DNA of 64,000 nucleotides, taken from the NCBI RefSeq assembly GCF_029603165.1, contig NZ_JAQSVC010000007.1:124001-188000 (forward strand), read 5' to 3'. Shown here piece by piece: positions 34,039-46,139 of the stretch. Positions within the stretch are counted from its first letter, which is position 1. The number at the start of each line of letters is the position of its first letter. The notes below the pieces were generated by a model that worked only from the letters and a program-made list of their open reading frames with translations, had not been told where the DNA came from and did not search any database. A program made the translations under genes and the position numbers. The stretch comes from Galbibacter pacificus. Its GTDB lineage: Bacteria; Bacteroidota; Bacteroidia; Flavobacteriales; Flavobacteriaceae.

Positions 34039-36144
34039 ATGGCAATTCTAGAAAAAATTAGAAGTCGGTCTTTATTTCTTATCCTTGTAATTGGATTGGC
34101 TTTATTTGCATTTGTTATTTCCGGTATTTTTAGTAAAAATTCCGGTACCGGAAAATCAACTGTTGGAGAGGTAAATGGAGAACCTATTTTACGTCAGGAT
34201 TTTGCGTACAAGGTGGAGAACATGTCGAGAAGATATGGCGCAAATGCTACTACGGTTCAAGTGGTAAATCAGGTTTGGAACCAGGAAGTGAGAGGAATTG
34301 TGCTTGGTCAACAATACGAAGATCTTGGGATAAATATTGAAAAAGACCAAATATTGGAAGTAGTAAAAGCAAATCCAGCTTTTGCTTCAGACCCAACGTT
34401 TCAAAACGAAGCCGGGGTTTTCGACGAAGGTAAATTCATAGAATTTATAGCCAACCTAAAGGCAAACAATCCAGCAGGGTATCAGCAATGGAAAATGCAG
34501 GAAGATGCCCTTATCAATGCATCAAAAGAACAATCTTACTTTAACCTTATCAAAGCGGGAGTAGGTTCTACTTTAAAAGAAGGAGAACTTGCCTATCACT
34601 TGGAAACCGATAAGGTAGATGTAAAATATGTAAAAATACCTTACACATCCATTCCTGACAGTACCGTAAATGTTTCCGATAGTGAAATAGAATCGTATGT
34701 CAAAAAACATGAAAATGAGTTCAAGCAGGAATCTTCAAGAGACGTTCGTTATGTGTATTTTGAAGAAAAAGCATCTGATGATGACGTTAAGGAAATAGAA
34801 AACGACCTTTCCAAGCTTTTAAAGAATTCTATTGTTTATAACGAAGCAACAAAGGCTGACGATACAGTAGCCGGGTTTAAAACAACAACAGATTTAAGGG
34901 ATTTTGTAAATAGAAATTCCGACATTAAGTTCGACACTACATATGTTACCAAAGCACAGCTTCCGGCAGCATTTGCAGATACCCTTTATAACCTTCCGGT
35001 GGGTGGGGTTTTTGGCCCGTATAAAGACGGCAATTTCTATAAACTTAGCAGAATGGTCCATAAAAAAGAAGGTGGATCTGTAAAAGCCAGTCATATTTTA
35101 ATTTCATACGATGGGGCAGGTGCCCAGCCAAAAGAATCTAGAACAAAAGAAGAGGCAAAAGCAAAAGCCGATGAGATTTTGGCTAAAGTAAAGGCCAACC
35201 CAGATGATTTTGCCGCACTGGCCAGGGATAATTCTGAAGACCCCGGTTCTGCTTCCAAAGGTGGAACATACGATAATATTCCAGAAGGGCAAATGGTTCC
35301 GGCTTTCAACGATTATATTTTTGATAATCCTATAGGCTCTATTGGTGTAGTTGAAACCCAATTTGGATACCACGTTATTAAAATAGACGACAAATACGAT
35401 GTGGTTCAAATAGCTACCATAGCTAGAGAAATTGAACCTTCAGAGAATACAATAAACGATTTGTTTACCGCAACCACCAAGTTTCAAATGGCGGCTGTTT
35501 CCGGAGATTTTCAAGAAGAGGCAAAATCTTCAAATTATACGGTTCGTCCGGTAAACCAAGTAAAGGCGCTCGACGAGAACATTCCTGGAATTGGTAACCA
35601 ACGAGGCATTGTGCAATGGGCTTTCAATGCCGATACCGAAGTAGGCGATGTTAAGCGATTTAACACACCAAACGGGTACGCTGTAATACAACTTACCGGA
35701 AAAAGAAAAGAAGGCCTGGCCACAGCAAAAGATGCTTCGGCAAGGGTATTGCCAATATTAAGAAAGCAAAAGAAGGCGGCCATGATAATGGAACAAAATG
35801 CAGGTAAATCCATAGACGAACTTGCCAAAAGCAATAATGTTAATGTTTCTGGAGCCACGGGGCTTACCATGAAAACGCCAACCATTTCTGGAGCCGGAAG
35901 GGAGCCAAAGGTTGTTGGGGTAGCCATGGGATTGTCTGAAGGCGAAAACTCATCGCTTATCGAGGGAGAAAACGGCGTGTTTATGGTGTCGGTTACCAAA
36001 AAAGAAATTGCACCTTCTTTGGATAACTATGCAACGTATGCCAATTCCCAGAAAACATTAAATAGAAACAGGGCAAATTTTGCAGCGTACAATGCTTTAA
36101 AAGATGCCGCAGATATTGAAGACGAAAGAGCCGATATTTATTAA
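34039..36144 (+). CDS. PpiD-like membrane-anchored peptidyl-prolyl isomerase
   Basis: 701 residues with one N-terminal membrane anchor (about 12-31) and a large periplasmic part. An SurA-N-like chaperone region (about 40-240) is followed by a parvulin domain at about 345-445 (VKASHILISYDGAG through GYHVIKIDD). Helical segments complete the C-terminus. This layout is PpiD/SurA-like, aiding the folding of secreted and outer-membrane proteins. It stands alone with a 175-bp gap before it and a strong terminator after it. Confidence 0.87.
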   Translation: MAILEKIRSRSLFLILVIGLALFAFVISGIFSKNSGTGKSTVGEVNGEPILRQDFAYKVENMSRRYGANATTVQVVNQVWNQEVRGIVLGQQYEDLGINIEKDQILEVVKANPAFASDPTFQNEAGVFDEGKFIEFIANLKANNPAGYQQWKMQEDALINASKEQSYFNLIKAGVGSTLKEGELAYHLETDKVDVKYVKIPYTSIPDSTVNVSDSEIESYVKKHENEFKQESSRDVRYVYFEEKASDDDVKEIENDLSKLLKNSIVYNEATKADDTVAGFKTTTDLRDFVNRNSDIKFDTTYVTKAQLPAAFADTLYNLPVGGVFGPYKDGNFYKLSRMVHKKEGGSVKASHILISYDGAGAQPKESRTKEEAKAKADEILAKVKANPDDFAALARDNSEDPGSASKGGTYDNIPEGQMVPAFNDYIFDNPIGSIGVVETQFGYHVIKIDDKYDVVQIATIAREIEPSENTINDLFTATTKFQMAAVSGDFQEEAKSSNYTVRPVNQVKALDENIPGIGNQRGIVQWAFNADTEVGDVKRFNTPNGYAVIQLTGKRKEGLATAKDASARVLPILRKQKKAAMIMEQNAGKSIDELAKSNNVNVSGATGLTMKTPTISGAGREPKVVGVAMGLSEGENSSLIEGENGVFMVSVTKKEIAPSLDNYATYANSQKTLNRNRANFAAYNALKDAADIEDERADIY

Positions 36145-36204
36145 TAATCGAACTTAGGTTAATAGAACATACTTAAGCTAACTCAAATAAATTAAGTAGA
36201 GAGG

Positions 36205-36230
36205 GCTCCCTTACCGGGGAGCTTTTTTTG
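36205..36230 (+). terminator. Intrinsic terminator after the PpiD-like gene
   Basis: Stem GCTCCC / GGGAGC with a short TTACCG loop and seven T, 60 bp past the stop codon. Confidence 0.85.
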
Positions 36231-36296
36231 TTGCAAAAAAGCTGTGAGTTTAGTTGCGAATTTAGCTTAACATGCATTACTATATCGAAACGCATG

Positions 36297-37235
36297 TTAA
36301 CTCAATATTATTTCCTGATAAGTAAATATGGTGTTATATCCTTTATTCTTAAAGTAAGGGCAAACATTTTCTTTATTGCCGGTAACCAACATAAAATCCC
36401 CGCCCCAAGCGCCTAAACTTTTTATGGCGCCCTTGTAATCTTTAAATAAACGTTGTTTTATGGGCGGTAAATTAATGAGGTCTCCAATTATATTTTCGTG
36501 TTCTTTAAGTAATTCTTCAAAAAGGGAAAGCGTTTGTGCTTGCTGTATTTTTTTGGTGAGCTCAGAAATAGCTTTTACCGAAGCACTTTTTTTGCCGGCT
36601 TTAGTGACCTTTTTATAGTGTTCAATTCCTTCCCGGCTGTTTTGCTTTTTGTTTAGATGAACAAAAAAAAGATGCTCCTTAAAAGGTGAGTTAAATTCAA
36701 CCGGGATTATTTGGGGGTGTTTGTTGGCAACTTTGTAATTAATGGCAGTATTGTTTTGTGCGCATGCTATATCGTAACCACTGCCCGAAAAACTGTTCCA
36801 CAACAATGCAAAGGCATCAACTTGTGCCCAAGATGCAATATTGTTGATCAATGTAGAAGATGATCCCAAACCCCAATTTTGTGGAAATTCAAGTTTTGTA
36901 ACGGCTTCGATCCCTTCGGCATTTTTTAAAAAGCCGGGGTTGAGCTTTATGGCTTCGGTAAGGATGGCAATCAGGGTTTTTGCTTTTTGGGGGTCGCTGG
37001 TTTCAACAATGCAGTTTACAGAGAATCCCTTCAACTTAAAAAAATCTATTTTAGCCGAAAACCAAACATTGTCTTTATGGTCAAGGGCTTTCCAGGACAG
37101 TAGGTCGTGGTTGGTTTCCACGACGGTTAATGTTTGCCCGGACCTGCACGGTAAAGCCAAGCTTAATGCCCCATCCAGTACCACATATTCGCCTGTTATT
37201 AATAATTTCCCGTTACTTCGGTATTGATGAGTCAT
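36297..37235 (-). CDS. GHMP-family kinase of the mevalonate pathway
   Basis: 312 residues. The GHMP ATP-binding motif is LEFPQNWGLGSSSTL (about 121-135); the N-terminus SNGKLLITGEYVVLDGA (8-24) and C-terminal GAWGGDFMLVTG match mevalonate/phosphomevalonate kinase-like proteins. It overlaps HMG-CoA reductase by 23 bp, so it is expected to phosphorylate mevalonate or its monophosphate. Which of the two cannot be settled from sequence; no other kinase or decarboxylase of the pathway is in the window. Confidence 0.8.
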   Translation of the reverse strand: MTHQYRSNGKLLITGEYVVLDGALSLALPCRSGQTLTVVETNHDLLSWKALDHKDNVWFSAKIDFFKLKGFSVNCIVETSDPQKAKTLIAILTEAIKLNPGFLKNAEGIEAVTKLEFPQNWGLGSSSTLINNIASWAQVDAFALLWNSFSGSGYDIACAQNNTAINYKVANKHPQIIPVEFNSPFKEHLFFVHLNKKQNSREGIEHYKKVTKAGKKSASVKAISELTKKIQQAQTLSLFEELLKEHENIIGDLINLPPIKQRLFKDYKGAIKSLGAWGGDFMLVTGNKENVCPYFKNKGYNTIFTYQEIILS

Positions 37236-38553
37236 TCTTGCTTCTTAAAGAATTAAATTCATTAATCACATTGCTGTGAGTAATGGTTTTGTCTTTATAA
37301 AATTTAATGAAATATTTTTTTTCTTCTTCTGAAGCGCCTAATTGATTAAGAATGTTCAAAAGATGCATTTTCATGTGTCCTTTTTGTATGCCTTCGGTAA
37401 TGAGAGAACGAACTGCGGCAAAGTTTTGTGCGAGTCCAGCAACGGCCACGATTTTCATTAATTCCTTGGCAGAAGGGTTTTCCAGTATTTCCAGGGATAG
37501 CTTTACGAGTGGATGTAAATTTGTGAGCCCGCCAACGGTGCCCAACGCCAAGGGTATTTCAATCCAAAAATAAAAAGTGTCCCCGTCAACACGGGCATTG
37601 GTCAAACTTTGGTAGGAGCCATTTTTACTTGCATAGGCATGCACGCCTGCCTCAACCGCCCTAAAATCGTTTCCGGTTGCCAAAACAACGGCATCAATGC
37701 CGTTCATGATGCCTTTATTGTGCGTAACTGCCCGATGCGGGTCTGCATTGGCAATAGCAAAGGCACGGACAAATTTTTCGGCAAATTGTTTAGGTGGCAT
37801 GTCCTTGTCTTCATTTAGATCTTCAATTTTACAGCTTACTTCTGCCCGTACCGTGCAATTTGGTACGTAATTAGACAAGATGCTCATTACTATCTGGATG
37901 TCTTTTTCTTCCGAAGTAAAACCGTCAAAATTTTGAGCTTCTTTTTTAAAAGTTTTGGCAATTGTTTCCAGACAGGAGTTGATAAAATTAGCCCCCATAG
38001 CGTCAAGCGTTTCAAAAGAGCAATGCAACTGGTAATAATTATCGAGCTTGTTGGTTTTGTCCCGAAGTTCTATAGAGGTTATCCCGCCACCGCGTTTTTG
38101 CATGTTCTCCGTAATGCTATTGGTGGCTTTAAAAAGCTTGGGCTGTATGCTGTTGAAGAAATCATTCAGTTTGGCAAAAGCCCCGGAATACATAAAATGT
38201 ACTTGTCCAATTTTTTCGGTGCCCAAAACATTGGCTTTAAAACCGCCTCTTTTTTGCCAATATTTAGCTGCTTTTCCTGCCGCCGCTACTACCGAACTTT
38301 CTTCAATTGCCATGGGAATGGTATGGTATTGGCCATTAATTAAAAAGTTGGGGGCAATGCCCAACGGAAGGTAAAAATTAGTAATGGTATTTTCTATAAA
38401 CTCATCGTGAAGCACCTGTAATTGCTCGTTGGTGTTCCAATATTGTTTAATGGTTTTTATGCCTTCTTCTTTGTTTAAAAAGTGTTGGTCGGCTAACCAG
38501 GTAATCTTTTCTTCTTTAGAAAGTTTAGAAAATCCGTTTACGGGTAATGTCAT
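37213..38553 (-). CDS. Hydroxymethylglutaryl-CoA reductase, class II type
   Basis: 446 residues from ATG 38553 (MTLPVNGFSKLSKEEK); the frame is open to 38619 but the extension would swallow the promoter box. Landmarks: MAIEESSVVAAAGKAAK near 81, the class-typical LDAMGANFINS near 183, THNKGIMNGIDAVV near 276 and ALGTVGGLTN near 338. The length and motifs fit bacterial class II enzymes, which serve mevalonate synthesis in Flavobacteriia. It is the upstream gene of a two-gene unit with the GHMP kinase. Confidence 0.9.
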   Translation of the reverse strand: MTLPVNGFSKLSKEEKITWLADQHFLNKEEGIKTIKQYWNTNEQLQVLHDEFIENTITNFYLPLGIAPNFLINGQYHTIPMAIEESSVVAAAGKAAKYWQKRGGFKANVLGTEKIGQVHFMYSGAFAKLNDFFNSIQPKLFKATNSITENMQKRGGGITSIELRDKTNKLDNYYQLHCSFETLDAMGANFINSCLETIAKTFKKEAQNFDGFTSEEKDIQIVMSILSNYVPNCTVRAEVSCKIEDLNEDKDMPPKQFAEKFVRAFAIANADPHRAVTHNKGIMNGIDAVVLATGNDFRAVEAGVHAYASKNGSYQSLTNARVDGDTFYFWIEIPLALGTVGGLTNLHPLVKLSLEILENPSAKELMKIVAVAGLAQNFAAVRSLITEGIQKGHMKMHLLNILNQLGASEEEKKYFIKFYKDKTITHSNVINEFNSLRSKNDSSIPK

Positions 38554-38575
38554 TTTGTTGTTTGCTAATTTACCG

Positions 38576-38583
38576 CAAATATA
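38576..38583 (-). promoter_or_regulatory. Candidate -7 box TATATTTG for the HMG-CoA reductase operon
   Basis: A perfect TAnnTTTG on the minus strand, 23 bp before the ATG at 38553. No TTG is found at the usual -33 spacing. The rest of the 216-bp gap to the DPP IV gene shows no other element. Confidence 0.4.
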
Positions 38584-38769
38584 AGGATTAAGAACAAAGG
38601 CTTGTTTTACCGTCCACAATAAAGAATGGGGAATTGATGAGGAAACGAAGTGCTTTTATCTTTAAAAGTTTTCAATTTAAGCCACAGGGCAATGTTTAAC
38701 GCTAAAAGTTGCGGAATTTGTGAAATTTTTAGTAAACTTGACGGTTTTTTAATCAATACATAACAGTTA

Positions 38770-40977
38770 ATGAAGAGACATTATACGTTTATCCTACTTT
38801 TTGTTGGTTTGATATCCCTCACAACCGCTCAAAATCAGAAAATTACATTAGAAGAAATATGGGGAGGTGCATTTCGTACTGAAGGCATGGACGTGCTGCA
38901 TTCCATGAAAAACGGGAAGCAGTACACGGTTTTAAACTTCGATCGAACCGCCAAAAGTTCTTCCATAGATAAATATAATTACCAAACGTTGGAAAAGGTA
39001 GAGACAATTGTTTCTTCTTCAAACTTGGATGGAATCGACAATTTTTCATCCTATACATTTAGTAAGGACGAGTCCAAATTAATCCTCGCTACCAATGTTG
39101 AACCTATCTTTAGGAGATCGAGGCTAGGGAAATATTATGTATATGATATTGCATCGAAAGAATTAAAACTTATTTCTGAAGATAAAATCCAGGAACCTAC
39201 TTTTTCTCCCGATGCTTCTAAAGTGGCTTATGTTTTTAAAAACAATATCTACATAAAAGACCTAAAAAACAATACAACAGTACAGGTAACCACCGATGGC
39301 GAAAAAAATAAAATCATAAATGGCGTAACCGATTGGGTTTATGAGGAAGAATTTTCCCTGGTAAGGGCTTTCGATTGGAATAAAACCGGAACGCATTTGA
39401 CATTTATCCGCTTTGACGAAAGTAAGGTGCCGGAATTTTCCATGGATATATATGGCGAGACCTTATATCCTACAGAGCAAGTTTTTAAGTACCCAAAAGC
39501 TGGCGAGGATAATTCGGAAGTTAGCTTGTTTACCTACGAGCTGGGTTCGAAAAAGACCCAAAAAGTCGATCTTGGAGAGGCTTATTACATTCCTAGAATT
39601 CAGTGGACCAATAACGAAGACGTATTGAGCGTACAGGTAATGAACCGTCATCAAAACGATATAAAACTGTATTTCCACAATCTTAAAAAAGGGACAAATG
39701 TAGTGTTGCACGAAACCGATAAAGCTTATATAGATATTACCGATAACCTAACTTTTTTAAACGACAATAGCTTTATATGGACAAGCGAGAAAGATGGGTT
39801 TAATCATATTTATCATTACAGCAAAGAAGGAAAACTTCTCAACCAAGTAACCAAAGGGCCTTGGGAAGTAACCAATTATTACGGGTACGATGAGAAAACC
39901 AACCGCGTATTTTATCAGTCTGTAGAAAACGGCTCTATTAACAGGGACGTATATGCTGTCAAGCTTAACGGAAAAGATAAAGAAAGGTTGTCTAGCGAAG
40001 AAGGAACCAATAACGCTACTTTTAGTGCAGATTTTAGTTACTACATAAATTCGTTTTCTAGTGCGTCCATGCCAAACCGGTATACGTTGAACGACAGCAA
40101 AAACGGAAAGGAAATAAAGGAGATTGTTAATAATGATGCATTGTTAAAGAAAGTCTCTAGCTATGAAATATCGCCCAAAGAGTTTACGACCATTAATATT
40201 AATGGGAACGAATTGAATATGTGGATGATAAAACCCAAGGATTTCGACCCAAACAAAGAGTATCCATTGTTCATGTATCAATATTCGGGGCCGGGTTCCC
40301 AACAAGTGTCAAACCGTTGGATGGGCGCTAATGATTATTGGTACCAAATGCTAGCAGAAAAAGGTTACGTAATTGCCTGTGTAGATGGTAGGGGAACAGG
40401 GTTTAAAGGAGCCGATTTTAAGAAAGTAACCTATAAAGAACTTGGAAAATACGAAGTTGAAGACCAAATAGCCGCCGCAAAGAAATTGGGAGAATTGCCT
40501 TATATCGATGCAAATAGAATTGGTATTTGGGGATGGAGTTATGGTGGCTTTATGAGCACAAACTCAATTTTAAAAGGAAACGATGTGTTTAGTATGGCAA
40601 TAGCCGTAGCTCCTGTTACCAGCTGGAGATTTTACGATACGGTTTATACGGAAAGGTACATGCAAACACCACAGGAAAATGCAAGCGGTTACGATGAGAA
40701 TTCTCCGCTAAGTTACCCCGAACTGTTAAAAGGCGATTATTTATTAATTCATGGCTCTGGCGATGATAACGTACATGTGCAAAATACCATGAGAATGGCC
40801 GAAGCATTGATACAGGCCAATAAGCAATTCGACTGGGCTATTTATCCAGACAATAATCATGGAATATATGGTGGAAATACCAGACTACAGTTGTATACCA
40901 AAATGACTAACTTTATAGACGAACACTTGGGAGATAAAGCTGGAGATGTTCAGGGATCTGAAAAGATCAAAAAATAA
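38770..40977 (+). CDS. Dipeptidyl peptidase IV (S9B serine peptidase)
   Basis: 735 residues with a signal peptide ending SLTTAQ. The N-terminal beta-propeller (about 60-480) holds the double-Glu substrate motif DWVYEEE near 190. The C-terminal alpha/beta-hydrolase has the nucleophile Ser590 in GWSYGG, Asp665 in SGDDNVH and His697 in NNHGIYGG. It removes X-Pro or X-Ala dipeptides from peptides in the periplasm or at the surface. The two peptide permease genes just downstream (27-bp gap to the first) fit uptake of its products. Confidence 0.92.
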   Translation: MKRHYTFILLFVGLISLTTAQNQKITLEEIWGGAFRTEGMDVLHSMKNGKQYTVLNFDRTAKSSSIDKYNYQTLEKVETIVSSSNLDGIDNFSSYTFSKDESKLILATNVEPIFRRSRLGKYYVYDIASKELKLISEDKIQEPTFSPDASKVAYVFKNNIYIKDLKNNTTVQVTTDGEKNKIINGVTDWVYEEEFSLVRAFDWNKTGTHLTFIRFDESKVPEFSMDIYGETLYPTEQVFKYPKAGEDNSEVSLFTYELGSKKTQKVDLGEAYYIPRIQWTNNEDVLSVQVMNRHQNDIKLYFHNLKKGTNVVLHETDKAYIDITDNLTFLNDNSFIWTSEKDGFNHIYHYSKEGKLLNQVTKGPWEVTNYYGYDEKTNRVFYQSVENGSINRDVYAVKLNGKDKERLSSEEGTNNATFSADFSYYINSFSSASMPNRYTLNDSKNGKEIKEIVNNDALLKKVSSYEISPKEFTTININGNELNMWMIKPKDFDPNKEYPLFMYQYSGPGSQQVSNRWMGANDYWYQMLAEKGYVIACVDGRGTGFKGADFKKVTYKELGKYEVEDQIAAAKKLGELPYIDANRIGIWGWSYGGFMSTNSILKGNDVFSMAIAVAPVTSWRFYDTVYTERYMQTPQENASGYDENSPLSYPELLKGDYLLIHGSGDDNVHVQNTMRMAEALIQANKQFDWAIYPDNNHGIYGGNTRLQLYTKMTNFIDEHLGDKAGDVQGSEKIKK

Positions 40978-41004
40978 TTTTTAATCTTTAAAAAACCTTA
41001 ACTA

Positions 41005-42396
41005 ATGCCAACAGTAACTCAAGACCCTAGCAAAAGTGAATTATTTGGGCACCCTAAAGGGCTGTATATCCTCTTTTTTACAGAATTATGGGAGCGCTTT
41101 TCATATTATGGCATGCGCGCCCTTTTTACCTTATTTTTAGTAGCCGAGACCACGTCAAATAATCCAGGATTTGGCTGGACAAATAATGAAGCATTGGCTC
41201 TTTATGGGTGGTATACCATGCTTGTATATATGTCGTCCATTCCGGGAGGCTGGATTGCCGACAGATTTCTGGGGCAAAAGAAAACAGTAATGCTCGGCGG
41301 GCTGTTGCTCTGTATTGGGCATGCCGTTTTGGCCTTAAACTCCGAGGCTTCGTTTTATGTGGGTTGCCTTTTTATTATTTTAGGCGTAGGAGGCCTTAAG
41401 CCCAATATTTCTTCAATGGTTGGTGGACTGTACAAACCGAAAGATGAAAGAAGAGACCTGGGGTTCTATATTTTTTATATGGGAATTAATATTGGCGGTT
41501 TTATTGCCCCGATTATCTGTGGATATATAGGCGAAAAAATAAATTGGCATTATGGCTTCGGGTTGGCGGCAATTGGTATGTTGATAGGGCAGATAGTATA
41601 TATATGGGGGCAAAAATACCTTAAAAATGTAGGAAACCTTATTTCTGATAAAAATGAAGCCGATCGGGAAATTTTAAACAAACCACTTACTAAAATAGAA
41701 AAGGATAGAGTAGTGGTATTGTTGCTTTCGTTTTTATTAATTATTTTGTTCTGGGCGGCATTTGAGCAAGCAGGCGGGTTAATGAACCTCTATGCAAAGC
41801 AAAATACAGACAGGAATTTTTTCGGACTTTTTACTGTTCCGGCATCTGTCTTTCAATCTGTTAACTCCTTTTTTATCATTACCTTGGCTACGGCTGTAGG
41901 AGCATTTTGGTTAAAATGGCGTAAAAAAGGCCATGAAGCTTCATCTTTGTTTAAAATAGCCATTGGGATAATAATAATGGCTTTGGGCTTTGGTTTTATG
42001 AGCGCCGCTGCCGTAGAAACTGAAGCAACAGGTTCATCGGCAATGTATTGGTTAATCTTGGCATATCTTTTTCATTCTATTGGGGAATTGTGTGCTTCAC
42101 CGGTATCTTTATCTTTTATTACCAAATTGGCACCTCTAAAATATGCTTCAATTATTATGGGCCTTTATTGGGCAGCTACAGGTTTAGGTAATAAATTGGC
42201 AGGATATATTGGCCAAAGTGCCCAGCATTTAGGTGAATTTGAGATCTTTACCGGAATTACAGTTATCTGGTCTTTAATCGGTCTCGTTGTTATACTTTTA
42301 ATGAAACCCCTAAAGCGCCTTACTCATGGTGCAGAAGATAATGAAGGTAAAATACAAGACGAAATAGCAAACGAATTGGAAACTTCAACATCATAG
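41005..42396 (+). CDS. POT-family peptide:H+ symporter (first copy)
   Basis: 463 residues, 12-14 membrane helices. The ExxERFxYYG motif of helix 1 (ELWERFSYYGMRA, near 27), GGWIADRFLGQKK near 80 and FYIFYMGINIGGF near 153 are POT/PTR2 signatures. Members import di- and tripeptides with protons. It follows the DPP IV gene by 27 bp, so both are probably transcribed together. It is clearly related to the next gene. Confidence 0.9.
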   Translation: MPTVTQDPSKSELFGHPKGLYILFFTELWERFSYYGMRALFTLFLVAETTSNNPGFGWTNNEALALYGWYTMLVYMSSIPGGWIADRFLGQKKTVMLGGLLLCIGHAVLALNSEASFYVGCLFIILGVGGLKPNISSMVGGLYKPKDERRDLGFYIFYMGINIGGFIAPIICGYIGEKINWHYGFGLAAIGMLIGQIVYIWGQKYLKNVGNLISDKNEADREILNKPLTKIEKDRVVVLLLSFLLIILFWAAFEQAGGLMNLYAKQNTDRNFFGLFTVPASVFQSVNSFFIITLATAVGAFWLKWRKKGHEASSLFKIAIGIIIMALGFGFMSAAAVETEATGSSAMYWLILAYLFHSIGELCASPVSLSFITKLAPLKYASIIMGLYWAATGLGNKLAGYIGQSAQHLGEFEIFTGITVIWSLIGLVVILLMKPLKRLTHGAEDNEGKIQDEIANELETSTS

Positions 42397-42476
42397 ACAA
42401 TTACATAACCAACCTTTTAATTACTTATAAACCATTCATATTAAAAAAATAGATTTAGTAATTAATAATTAAAAGC

Positions 42477-44057
42477 ATGAATTTAACATTGTGGATTTTA
42501 ACGGTAGGTTGGATATTTGTATTACTATGGGTTCCTTTTATTATTTATACAAATAGAAAAACGCATCCAAAGGCATTATTTGTACTTTTTTTTGCTGAAA
42601 TGTGGGAACGTTTTTCCTATTATGGTATGCGTGCCCTTTTGGTATTGTACATGACCAAGGTTTTATTTGTTGACTTGGCACAAAGTGCTGCTGAAATTAA
42701 ATCGTATGCCATATATGGGTCTTATACGGCCATGGTATACCTTCTTCCGGTATTGGGCGGCTTGGTAGCCGATAAATATTTAGGCTTTAGGAGAACGATT
42801 ATTTGGGGCGGGTTTTTAATGGTTTTGGGTCATTTTACGCTTGGAATTCAGGGTATCGGTGATTTAGAAGGTAACATGCCATTGTTTTTTGGCGCTTTGG
42901 CCTTAATTATAGTTGGAAATGGGTTTTTTAAACCAAATGTGAGTTCGTTCCTTGGAAAATTCTACGAAACGGACGACCCCCGTAAAGACGGTGCCTTCTC
43001 CATTTTTTATATGGGCGTGAATATTGGGTCTTTTTTATCAATGCTAACTTGTGGTTATGTCGGTCAAAATATAAACTGGCATTATGGATTTGGTTTGGCT
43101 GGAATTGGTATGTTGATTGGCCTAACGGTTTTTTGGATATTCTCCAGGGGTTTTGGCGAAAAGGGATTGCAACCAAAAGAGGTACAGGAAGGCAAAGTAA
43201 AGTTGTTTGGTATAAAACCGGACCTTCCGGTAATAGTTTTATCCCTTGCGGCAATTCCAATATGTGCATTGATGCTTAACCTAAATGAAGTAATGTCGAC
43301 CATATTACTGGTTATTTCATTGTTAATAGTTGGATATTTACTTTATCATGCCTTAACGGCAAAAGACAAGGCTACCGGGCAAAGGTTATTGGTGGTTATT
43401 GTCCTGTTCTTTTTCCATGCGGTATTTTGGGCATTGTTCGAACAGGCCGGGGGTTCCATAACCTTGTTCACGGAAAAAAATGTAGACAGGTTTATAATGG
43501 GTACAGAATTGCCCGCTTCCATATTTCAAAGTTTCAACCCATTGTTCATTATACTTTTAGCGCCTTTATTTTCTTACATGTGGTTGCGTTTAAACAAGGC
43601 AGGAAAAGAACCTAGCACGCCCATGAAATTTGTATTGGGGCTGGCACAATTGGCTTTGGGTTTTGCAATAATTGTAATTGGCGCGAAGTACTTTGCAAAT
43701 AGCGAAGGCTTGGTTTCGGTGGCATTTATAGCATTTATGTATTTGTTCCATACCATGGGAGAGCTTTCTTTATCGCCCGTTGGCCTCTCTATGGTTACTA
43801 AACTGTCGCCCGGAAAAGTGGTTGGTTTTGTAATGGGGGCTTGGTTTTTGTCCATGTCCATCGGGAATAAAATGGCCGGATGGATTGGCACTTTGACTGC
43901 TTCAGAAAGTATAGACGAAGGTGCGCATCCAATGGAAACTTTAGGTATTTATGCCAATACGTACTTAATATGGGGCGTTAGTGTAGTTGCCGGGGCCGCA
44001 TTAATATTGTTTCTGTTAATTCCGTTGCTTAGAAAATGGATGCACGGGATACATTAA
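42477..44057 (+). CDS. POT-family peptide:H+ symporter (second copy)
   Basis: 526 residues. It carries an extra N-terminal helix (NLTLWILTVGWIFVLLWVPF) ahead of the POT core. The core again shows EMWERFSYYGMRA near 41, GGLVADKYLGFRR near 95 and FSIFYMGVNIGSF near 174. The paralogue lies 80 bp after the first copy, so the pair looks like a tandem duplication that has since diverged. The extra helix may alter topology or partner binding. Confidence 0.9.
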   Translation: MNLTLWILTVGWIFVLLWVPFIIYTNRKTHPKALFVLFFAEMWERFSYYGMRALLVLYMTKVLFVDLAQSAAEIKSYAIYGSYTAMVYLLPVLGGLVADKYLGFRRTIIWGGFLMVLGHFTLGIQGIGDLEGNMPLFFGALALIIVGNGFFKPNVSSFLGKFYETDDPRKDGAFSIFYMGVNIGSFLSMLTCGYVGQNINWHYGFGLAGIGMLIGLTVFWIFSRGFGEKGLQPKEVQEGKVKLFGIKPDLPVIVLSLAAIPICALMLNLNEVMSTILLVISLLIVGYLLYHALTAKDKATGQRLLVVIVLFFFHAVFWALFEQAGGSITLFTEKNVDRFIMGTELPASIFQSFNPLFIILLAPLFSYMWLRLNKAGKEPSTPMKFVLGLAQLALGFAIIVIGAKYFANSEGLVSVAFIAFMYLFHTMGELSLSPVGLSMVTKLSPGKVVGFVMGAWFLSMSIGNKMAGWIGTLTASESIDEGAHPMETLGIYANTYLIWGVSVVAGAALILFLLIPLLRKWMHGIH

Positions 44058-44091
44058 ATTAATTAAAAGTTAAATAACTATTCTATAACAC

Positions 44092-44131
44092 AAGCTCCCA
44101 TTTCACCGGTGTAGTGAAATGGGAGCTTTTC
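44092..44131 (+). terminator. Intrinsic terminator after the POT genes
   Basis: A 15-bp perfect stem (44092-44106 with 44114-44128; AGCTCCCATTTCAC arm), 7-base loop and T-rich tail. It ends the DPP IV-POT transcript; the A run on the other side is weak. Confidence 0.9.
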
Positions 44132-44184
44132 TTTTTTACAGCTGGCTTTCCATAATGCAATCAGGAATTTATAATTGCTTCCGT

Positions 44185-46106
<1,922 letters not shown>

Positions 46107-46139
46107 ATTACCAATACACTAAAATAAAAAGAAAATAAC

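Noticed and set aside
36228-36416. Small plus-strand frame after the PpiD-like terminator
   Set aside because: It starts at the terminator, overlaps the GHMP kinase on the other strand and shows no protein-like features.
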